Assembly (NCBI GenBank): GCA_003354055.1
Contig: PIVQ01000170.1
Location: 1 to 11,507 of the forward strand
DNA length: 11,507 nucleotides
Source of the DNA: Desulfobacteraceae bacterium
Lineage (GTDB): Bacteria; Desulfobacterota; Desulfobacteria; Desulfobacterales; Desulfobacteraceae
Direction: 5' to 3'
Shown here: one piece after another, positions 6,875-11,507 of the stretch
Numbering within the stretch: the stretch's first letter is position 1
Layout: every line of letters starts with the position of its first letter
The notes under the pieces: generated by a model
Databases searched by the model: none
Told to the model about the DNA's origin: nothing
The model's input: the letters and a program-made list of their open reading frames with translations, nothing else
Program-made: the position numbers and the translations under genes

Positions 6875-8050
6875 CTATGTCTCCTGATTTTCCCGTGGTA
6901 TAACAGCATCCCGGATCACTTCCGTGATATCTTTGATTTCCAGGATCTCTTCATACTCGAGATTCAGCCGGCTTTCCTCAAAATTGGTGATGCAGTAGGG
7001 ACAGGCCGTCACAAGAATCTTGGCCCCTGTTGCTTTAGCCTGTTCCAGTCGGAGATCGGAGAATCGTTCTTCCTTGGGGGTGTCCATCCATATCCTGCCG
7101 CCGCCACCGCCGCAGCACAGACTTTGTGCTCTGGACTCGGCCATCTCTACCAGGTCCACCCCGGGCAGATTCCGGAGCAAATCTCTGGGAGCCTCATAAA
7201 CCTCATTGTGCCGTCCCAGGTAACAGGGATCATGATAGGTGATTTTCTCTTCACAGGAATTTATTATCTTAAGCCGCCCGCTATCAACAAGTTCGGCTAA
7301 ATACTGGGACATGTGAACCACCTCAAAGTTGACCATGAACTCCGGGTATTCGTTTTTAAAGGTATGGAAGCAATGGGGGGATGAAACGATAATCTTTTTC
7401 ACACCCTTGTCGATAAAGGTTTTGATGTTCTCTTTTGCGAGCGTTTTGAAGACCTTTTCACTGCCGATCTTGCGGATGCTTTCACCGCAGCAGTTTTCCT
7501 CATTACCCAGGATTCCGAAATCCACGCCTGCCTGGTTGAGGATCTCCACAGTGGCGCTGGCCACGTTCTTCATCCTGGGGTCAAAGCTGAGATAGCAGCC
7601 CACAAAGAACAAGACCTCCATCTCTTCGCTGAAGTCTTTGACATTCAGTCCCTGGGCCCAGTCTCTTCGCTTATTGCGTTCAACCTGGAGGGGGTTGCCT
7701 TCGGAAATCAGGCTGGCCCTTGCCGTCCGGGCGGAACGCACCGAAGGTGGAAAGACCTCGTAGTCCGAGGCGACCCGCCGAAGGGAGACCCCCACCTCAA
7801 TCTGCTTCACGCCTCTGGGGCAGTATTGGGGACATCTTCCGCAGGTGGTACACCGCCATATGTTTTCACCGTCAATCTCGGTTAAACCAAAGGTGGCTTC
7901 CCGAATTATTTTGCGGATGCTGAAATCTCTGACACGGTTCCACGGACAGACCGAGTCGCACAGGCCGCATTGGAAACAATGCCTGAAGGCATCGCCGCCT
8001 GCCTCTTTTATCTCATCAACTACTTCATTAAAGGGGGGGACTGTTTCCAC
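6875..8050 (-). CDS. bamD: BamD, HdrD/HdrB-like CCG-domain Fe-S protein
   Basis: This 391-residue soluble protein has no visible membrane segment. Two N-terminal [4Fe-4S] clusters are at C25/28/31/35 and C67/70/73/77. They are followed by two cysteine-rich CCG domains: C152, C187/C188, C227, and C276, C312/C313, C350/C353. The domain order matches HdrD, or a fusion of HdrC and HdrB. In heterodisulfide reductase the CCG domains hold the noncubane [4Fe-4S] clusters that cleave CoM-S-S-CoB. In Bam complexes the protein probably moves electrons between BamE and BamC, possibly using these clusters, with no disulfide substrate established. The start is a GTG at 8050 with AAGGA 7 nt upstream. The gene begins 41 bp after bamC, and the 62-bp gap to bamE is the largest in the operon. 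Glycolate oxidase GlcF-like proteins share the architecture, but the context points to BamD. Confidence 0.92.
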   Translation of the reverse strand: METVPPFNEVVDEIKEAGGDAFRHCFQCGLCDSVCPWNRVRDFSIRKIIREATFGLTEIDGENIWRCTTCGRCPQYCPRGVKQIEVGVSLRRVASDYEVFPPSVRSARTARASLISEGNPLQVERNKRRDWAQGLNVKDFSEEMEVLFFVGCYLSFDPRMKNVASATVEILNQAGVDFGILGNEENCCGESIRKIGSEKVFKTLAKENIKTFIDKGVKKIIVSSPHCFHTFKNEYPEFMVNFEVVHMSQYLAELVDSGRLKIINSCEEKITYHDPCYLGRHNEVYEAPRDLLRNLPGVDLVEMAESRAQSLCCGGGGGRIWMDTPKEERFSDLRLEQAKATGAKILVTACPYCITNFEESRLNLEYEEILEIKDITEVIRDAVIPRENQET

Positions 8051-8091
8051 TTTATATCCTTTTTGAATATTTTGGTTTAGTGGGCACGAGA

Positions 8092-8634
8092 CTAATCTTT
8101 ATTGGATATCCGCTCGATTGCATCCTGGATTTTTGCAAGTCCGAATTTGTCAGCCAGCGCTTCCAGACCGATTTCCAGGTCTTCTGCTTCTTCGGAATCC
8201 TCTTCGTCGTCGGCCGGCTCTTCCCTTTCTTCAAGAATCAGGGCATCGTGCATGCACCACTTCACACAGAGGGGCTCTTCCTCGCCTTCACACATATCGC
8301 ACTTGAGGGGAAGACCTGAATCAGGTTCCTTGAACTCGTCCCTTGACGGGCAGGAGGCACGGCAAAATGCGCATTCGTCATATTCCTTGCCGTCGATGGT
8401 GTACTTGTCACGGCCGGCACATTCGGCCACGGCATATTCGCCTGCGTAAACAGGCACGTACAGGTCCCGCAGGGGCTCACGAATGATACGGATTCTGGAT
8501 CTGGCAGGGTTGTTGCTGCTGTATTTGGGTTCAGCGTGAAAGGCCGAACAGATCATTTCACAGGCCCGGCACCCGTTGCATTTATCAACATCAATCCGTA
8601 TGGTTTTGATTACTTTATTTTCAGTATCTCCCAC
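8092..8634 (-). CDS. bamC: BamC, three-cluster ferredoxin subunit
   Basis: This 180-residue ferredoxin-type protein has twelve cysteines, enough for three [4Fe-4S] clusters: C19/22/25/29, C72/88/91/95 and C112/115/123/127. In the characterised BamBC unit of Geobacter, BamC binds BamB and carries electrons to its proximal cluster. The sequence also resembles the electron-transfer subunits paired with other AOR-family enzymes. A very acidic stretch (about 136-154) separates the cluster domain from a short C-terminal helix. I chose the GTG at 8634, giving VGDTENKVIKTIRID. The longer frame back to 8700 would overlap bamB by 65 bp and adds a basic, family-atypical leader. The ribosome site AAGGAG lies inside the bamB end, so translation is probably coupled to bamB, whose stop is one base upstream. 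Confidence 0.92.
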   Translation of the reverse strand: MGDTENKVIKTIRIDVDKCNGCRACEMICSAFHAEPKYSSNNPARSRIRIIREPLRDLYVPVYAGEYAVAECAGRDKYTIDGKEYDECAFCRASCPSRDEFKEPDSGLPLKCDMCEGEEEPLCVKWCMHDALILEEREEPADDEEDSEEAEDLEIGLEALADKFGLAKIQDAIERISNKD

Positions 8635-8635
8635 T

Positions 8636-10657
8636 TTAATTTGTCTCCTTCTCACCAGGTATCTTTTCATCAGGCGCCTCTGCGCCAGGTGCTTCTGCAC
8701 CGTCTGTCAGGATGCCTCTTTCAAGAAAATCTTTGGCGACGTAATCCAATCCTAAGTTCTTTAAAGATTCTTCTGTGGGGATGCCGTCATTGTTCCACCC
8801 CTTGAACTTGTAGTAGGTATCCAAAAGCTCTTTTTCAAGTTCGGGAAATCTTTTTTTCCAGTGGTTTTCAGGCGGTTTTTCATCCTTGCGCCTCATGCCA
8901 CGGCTTATATTGATGGCCCGGACCAGGGTCCGGTATCTTGTTGCGGCGAGACTTAAGTGTTCTTCATCCATGTCTATGCCGGTGCCGGCTGAGATGAACT
9001 TTGGATAGTTGTGAATATGATAGGGCGGTTTCAGCGGAAAAGAAGACAACCCCGCACACTGGCCGAGGGCATCGTCGATGTAGTGCATCCTTTCCTGCCA
9101 GTCAACAATCTCGCAGCACATGTCAACCGTGGGATAATAGGGAATGGAATTTTCCCCGCGCAGTTCCCAGTCTATAAAGTACTGCTTGAATTTTTCATCG
9201 GGAACCTGGTGCCAGTCCTCACAAAAGGCCTCTCTGTGCTCTTTTTTGGGATAGGGGGACTGGGGAAACTGGCCCTCTATCTGGGTTATGTTCATCTTCT
9301 CCCCTGTGGAGTACATCAGATAATAGATGGGATTGAGCATGGATAATTTGAGGGGAAGTTGCTCGTGTTTTTTGATGTTGTTATGGGCGTAGGCATCAGC
9401 CCCGTTGCCGATCTCTTTTGCCGCCCAGTAAGTCCCGTTGGCCAGGATATCTCCGATGCCTTCACGCCGGACGATCTTGTCCATCAGATAGTAGAACCTT
9501 CCCTCGCTGTCATCGGGCATTTCAGGGAAGTCGTCATCGGACAAAATCCCATTTTCCAAAAGCTCAAGTGCAAAGGCCATGACCTGGGGGGCTGAAAAGC
9601 CGTCCAGCCCGTACTCTGTTGCCATCTGGGCGATTCTCAGGCCGAAGTCAAGGTCTGAAAAGGCAGCCATGGTATAGGTCAGCTTGGTAAAGCATTTCAT
9701 CATATAGGTGGGGAGCCCCGGCATGGAAATGGTCGCCCCGCATGTCATGGGACAGTTGTAGCAAGAGATCAGACGGGTTCGCGCTTTTTCCATGGTGACC
9801 AGCCAGTCGTTGGCCACCTCATCGGTCCAGAACCCTTTTCTTCGGGTACGTGAATTACCCCAATTGAAATTTTCCGTATGCCACTTCTCGTCGTGGACCT
9901 TCATTTCCTGGGGCGATCCAAGTCCTGCCAGAATAGGCATGACCCCGGGAATGGGATTCTCATTTCGAAATTGAATATAGTCCATGACCTCATTGCAGAG
10001 GTCCATGTATTCTTCGGGTTTGGCAACATTGACATCCTGGGTGCCCCGGACAACCACGGCCTTAACACCCTTGTCCCCCATGATGGCACCGATGCCGCCG
10101 CGGCTGGCACTGGATCTGCCCTGCTCGATGGAGGCGTAAAACACCCTGTTCTCCCCGGCCAGTCCAATGGCGGCGACCTGGGCTTTGGGCTGTTTTAACT
10201 CGTTGCGGATAAGTTCCGCCGTTTCAACAGCGCCCTTACCCTTTAGATGGGATGCATCACGTATTTCAACCTTGCCGTTGTTTATCCACAGATATACCAG
10301 ATCCTCCGATTTTCCCGAGAGGATCACCTTGTCATACCCGGCATACTTCAACTCCGGTGCAAAGAACCCGCCCATCATGGAAAAGGCCATCAATTTGGTC
10401 TGGGGGGATATGGTGGTGACAATGGTGCGATTACAGCCGATGGCAGGTGTTCCGCATAAAAGTCCTGCACTGAAGATCAGCAGATTGTCCGGTGAAAAGG
10501 GCTCAACTTCAGGCGGAACCCTGTCCCATAGTATCTTGGCGTTTGTACCCAGGCCGCCTAAATAAAGCGCCGTATCCTCAGGATCGGATTGGACCCTTTC
10601 GATATTTCCCCGGGTTAAGTCAACTTCCAGATTAAAGCCTGTTTCTGCGTACCGCAT
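8636..10657 (-). CDS. bamB: BamB, tungsten-containing benzoyl-CoA reductase active-site subunit
   Basis: This 673-residue protein belongs to the aldehyde:ferredoxin oxidoreductase family, whose members carry a tungsten bis-pyranopterin and one [4Fe-4S] cluster. The cluster ligands are C299, C302, C306 (CYNCPMTC) and probably C534 (DDALGQC). The cofactor-binding loop is SRGGIGAIMGDKG (185-197). BamB reduces benzoyl-CoA to cyclohexa-1,5-diene-1-carbonyl-CoA without ATP hydrolysis. H260 (DEKWHTENFNWG) and C322 (MMKCFTK) fall at the residue numbers I recall for the proposed proton donor and the tungsten ligand in the Geobacter metallireducens BamBC structure. This is strong support for a benzoyl-CoA reductase rather than an ordinary aldehyde oxidoreductase. 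The start at ATG 10657 has AAGGGG 7 nt upstream. The C-terminus ends in a small degenerate repeat (GAEAPGAEAP). It is the first gene of the operon, downstream of a strong promoter. Confidence 0.95.
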   Translation of the reverse strand: MRYAETGFNLEVDLTRGNIERVQSDPEDTALYLGGLGTNAKILWDRVPPEVEPFSPDNLLIFSAGLLCGTPAIGCNRTIVTTISPQTKLMAFSMMGGFFAPELKYAGYDKVILSGKSEDLVYLWINNGKVEIRDASHLKGKGAVETAELIRNELKQPKAQVAAIGLAGENRVFYASIEQGRSSASRGGIGAIMGDKGVKAVVVRGTQDVNVAKPEEYMDLCNEVMDYIQFRNENPIPGVMPILAGLGSPQEMKVHDEKWHTENFNWGNSRTRRKGFWTDEVANDWLVTMEKARTRLISCYNCPMTCGATISMPGLPTYMMKCFTKLTYTMAAFSDLDFGLRIAQMATEYGLDGFSAPQVMAFALELLENGILSDDDFPEMPDDSEGRFYYLMDKIVRREGIGDILANGTYWAAKEIGNGADAYAHNNIKKHEQLPLKLSMLNPIYYLMYSTGEKMNITQIEGQFPQSPYPKKEHREAFCEDWHQVPDEKFKQYFIDWELRGENSIPYYPTVDMCCEIVDWQERMHYIDDALGQCAGLSSFPLKPPYHIHNYPKFISAGTGIDMDEEHLSLAATRYRTLVRAINISRGMRRKDEKPPENHWKKRFPELEKELLDTYYKFKGWNNDGIPTEESLKNLGLDYVAKDFLERGILTDGAEAPGAEAPDEKIPGEKETN
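8645..8650 (-). promoter_or_regulatory. ribosome binding site deciding the bamC start
   Basis: AAGGAG lies within the last codons of bamB, 10 nt ahead of the GTG at 8634. The spacing is slightly long but the match is strong, and it supports the short bamC reading over the upstream in-frame ATGs. Confidence 0.6.
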
Positions 10658-10686
10658 ATTTCGACCCCTTCTGATTCATCACTGGC

Positions 10687-10726
10687 AGGCCTATCGGCCT
10701 TCCCAGGGACACCCGAACATCTGTCC
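10687..10726 (-). promoter_or_regulatory. two small hairpins in the bamB leader
   Basis: On the minus strand GGACA and TGTCC (10726-10707) can pair around a 10-nt loop. AGGCC and GGCCT (10700-10687) can pair around GATA. Both lie in the roughly 110-nt leader between the predicted promoter and bamB. No U tract follows, so they do not look like a terminator. They may stabilise the transcript or be chance. Confidence 0.3.
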
Positions 10727-10753
10727 GAGCAAAACATTTATGTCATAAATAAC

Positions 10754-10794
10754 GATAAGATAACTTGTTTTTAGATAATATGTTATGCTATCTT
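10754..10794. promoter_or_regulatory. candidate operator overlapping the bam promoter
   Basis: On the plus strand GATAA occurs three times (10754-10758, 10759-10763, 10774-10778). AAGATA (10757-10762) is mirrored by TATCTT (10789-10794), and ATAAC (10760-10764) by GTTAT (10782-10786). The repeats cover the -10 element and most of the spacer of the predicted bamB promoter. MarR-family regulators typically bind AT-rich inverted repeats placed this way and repress. Binding by the neighbouring regulator is inference, and the region is AT-rich, so some repeats could be chance. Confidence 0.45.
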
Positions 10795-10804
10795 GGATTG
10801 TCAA
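10775..10804 (-). promoter_or_regulatory. sigma70-type promoter of the bam operon
   Basis: On the minus strand a perfect TTGACA (10804-10799) is followed after 18 bp by TATTAT (10780-10775), five of six matches to the -10 consensus. Transcription would start near 10768, leaving a leader of about 110 nt before bamB. No other promoter of similar quality was noticed in this region. Confidence 0.65.
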
Positions 10805-10884
10805 GAGGTTTTTTAAGGGGGGTGAACTCGGCCGGAAACAAGGGCTAATACCCATGGGGCCAGGATTTCCCGTGGGGGATTTCC

Positions 10885-10913
10885 TTGATAATTTCAAGCG
10901 GTCAGGGTATATA
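10885..10913 (+). promoter_or_regulatory. candidate promoter of the marR gene
   Basis: TTGATA (10885-10890) is followed after 17 bp by TATATA (10908-10913), giving a predicted start near 10920 and a leader of about 40 nt before the ATG at 10959. This supports the short MarR reading. It lies outside the candidate operator, so autoregulation is not obvious from sequence. Confidence 0.5.
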
Positions 10914-10958
10914 GCATCTCCATTTACAACTAATGAATCTAACGGAAAAGGGCATATT

Positions 10959-11459
10959 ATGCGTGGTAAACCTGAAAAATCCAAATCTGAGGAGCCATCT
11001 TGGAACGCCTACAATTATAAAAGCGGCCTTAAGCTTGATGAAAAAGTGATGGTGTCCATTGTTAAGGCGTCTGAGGTGTATAAAAAAGATTCAGATGCCA
11101 TCTATAAAGATTACGGCATGACCTTTTCCCAGTACAATGTCTTGCGGGTATTAAACAACTCTAAGAACGGGCAGAACACAGTGACTGTGGCCAGCAAGAT
11201 TATGCTGGTGTCAGGCCCTAACATGACGGGAATTGCAAAACGGCTCGAAAAAAACGGGTTTATCCTTAGAAAACACGACCCGAAAGACGAGCGCATCACT
11301 CTGCTTGAAATTACCCCCAAGGGAAAGCGGGTATTAAAAAACATTCAAGACGCCCATAATGATAATATTGCCAGCTATTTAAAGGGGTTCTCCGACCAGG
11401 AGAAAAAAAATGTGCTGGAAAATTTGAAACAGATATTCAACAACAGCCGCTCAAAATAG
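10959..11459 (+). CDS. MarR-family transcriptional regulator, divergent from bamB
   Basis: This 166-residue protein has a winged helix-turn-helix of MarR type at about 50-125. It includes GMTFSQYNVLRVL, a recognition-helix region SGPNMTGIAKRLEKNGFI, and the wing RKHDPKDERITLLEITPKG with the family's typical D-x-R. Flanking helices should form the dimer interface. The frame stays open upstream to 10785, but I prefer the ATG at 10959. AAGGG lies 6 nt before it, a promoter candidate ends about 45 bp upstream, and the upstream residues do not resemble the family. Its position opposite the bam promoter suggests it controls the operon, perhaps released by benzoyl-CoA or a related CoA thioester. The ligand is a guess. 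MarR-type control of aromatic genes is known elsewhere (for example BadR), but orthology cannot be judged here. Confidence 0.88.
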   Translation: MRGKPEKSKSEEPSWNAYNYKSGLKLDEKVMVSIVKASEVYKKDSDAIYKDYGMTFSQYNVLRVLNNSKNGQNTVTVASKIMLVSGPNMTGIAKRLEKNGFILRKHDPKDERITLLEITPKGKRVLKNIQDAHNDNIASYLKGFSDQEKKNVLENLKQIFNNSRSK

Positions 11460-11507
11460 CCCGACAAAACAGGCCATAACCATAGTGGTGGACAAGCCAG
11501 CGGATCA

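Noticed and set aside
10725..10745. Possible sigma54 promoter upstream of bamB
   Set aside because: A TGACAT and a TTGCT are present but the GG/GC spacing does not fit the -24/-12 rule, and a much better sigma70 site exists.
10785..10958. Longer MarR reading starting at 10785
   Set aside because: It begins inside the bam promoter and operator region, has no ribosome site, and the added residues do not look like a MarR N-terminus.
10691..10984. Minus-strand 97-residue ORF upstream of bamB as a leader peptide
   Set aside because: It starts inside marR upstream of the predicted bam promoter and has no family features.
11460..11507. Terminator after marR
   Set aside because: No convincing inverted repeat with a T tract is visible in the 48 bases left.

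Overview
The window carries most of a class II benzoyl-CoA reductase operon, bamBCDEFGH plus the start of bamI. All of these genes lie on the minus strand, so the operon reads from right to left. A divergent MarR-family regulator gene lies at the right end on the plus strand. Class II (Bam) reductases are the ATP-independent, tungsten-containing complexes that dearomatise benzoyl-CoA in strictly anaerobic aromatic degraders such as Geobacter, Desulfococcus and related sulfate reducers. The gene set, UGA read as selenocysteine, intermediate GC content and strong Fe-S bias suggest a Desulfobacterota organism, most likely a Desulfobacterales-type sulfate reducer. That taxonomic placement is inference; the sequence alone does not settle genus.

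Layout from the promoter leftward: bamB (10657-8636, tungsten active-site subunit), bamC (8634-8092, three-cluster ferredoxin subunit), bamD (8050-6875, HdrD-like CCG-domain protein), bamE (6812-3639, HdrA-like double flavin module), bamF (3596-2835, MvhD-like), bamG (2823-2359, NuoE-like), bamH (2321-393, NuoF-like) and bamI (396 to the left edge, NuoG-N-terminus-like, cut off). Gaps are 1-62 bp and bamH/bamI overlap by 4 bp, as expected of one transcript.

Two genes look broken in a naive reading but are not. bamE has an in-frame UGA at codon 77 and bamF has one at codon 17. Each replaces a cysteine that is conserved in the family, the frame is open on both sides, and each UGA is followed by a hairpin at a suitable distance whose loop fits the bacterial SECIS pattern. 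Both are therefore read as selenoproteins. With the UGA codons read through, BamE is 1057 residues and BamF 253 residues.

How the parts probably work together (family knowledge plus inference): BamB reduces the benzoyl-CoA ring and BamC passes electrons to it. BamD, BamE and BamF form a heterodisulfide-reductase/MvhD-type electron-bifurcating module. BamG, BamH and BamI form a NADH-dehydrogenase-like input module.

The 301-bp bamB-marR intergenic region holds a strong sigma70-type promoter for bamB (TTGACA, 18 bp, TATTAT). It is overlapped by repeated GATAA units and an AAGATA/TATCTT inverted repeat, a plausible operator for the divergent regulator. A second promoter candidate lies just upstream of marR. 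No mobile element, CRISPR array, tRNA or rRNA was seen.
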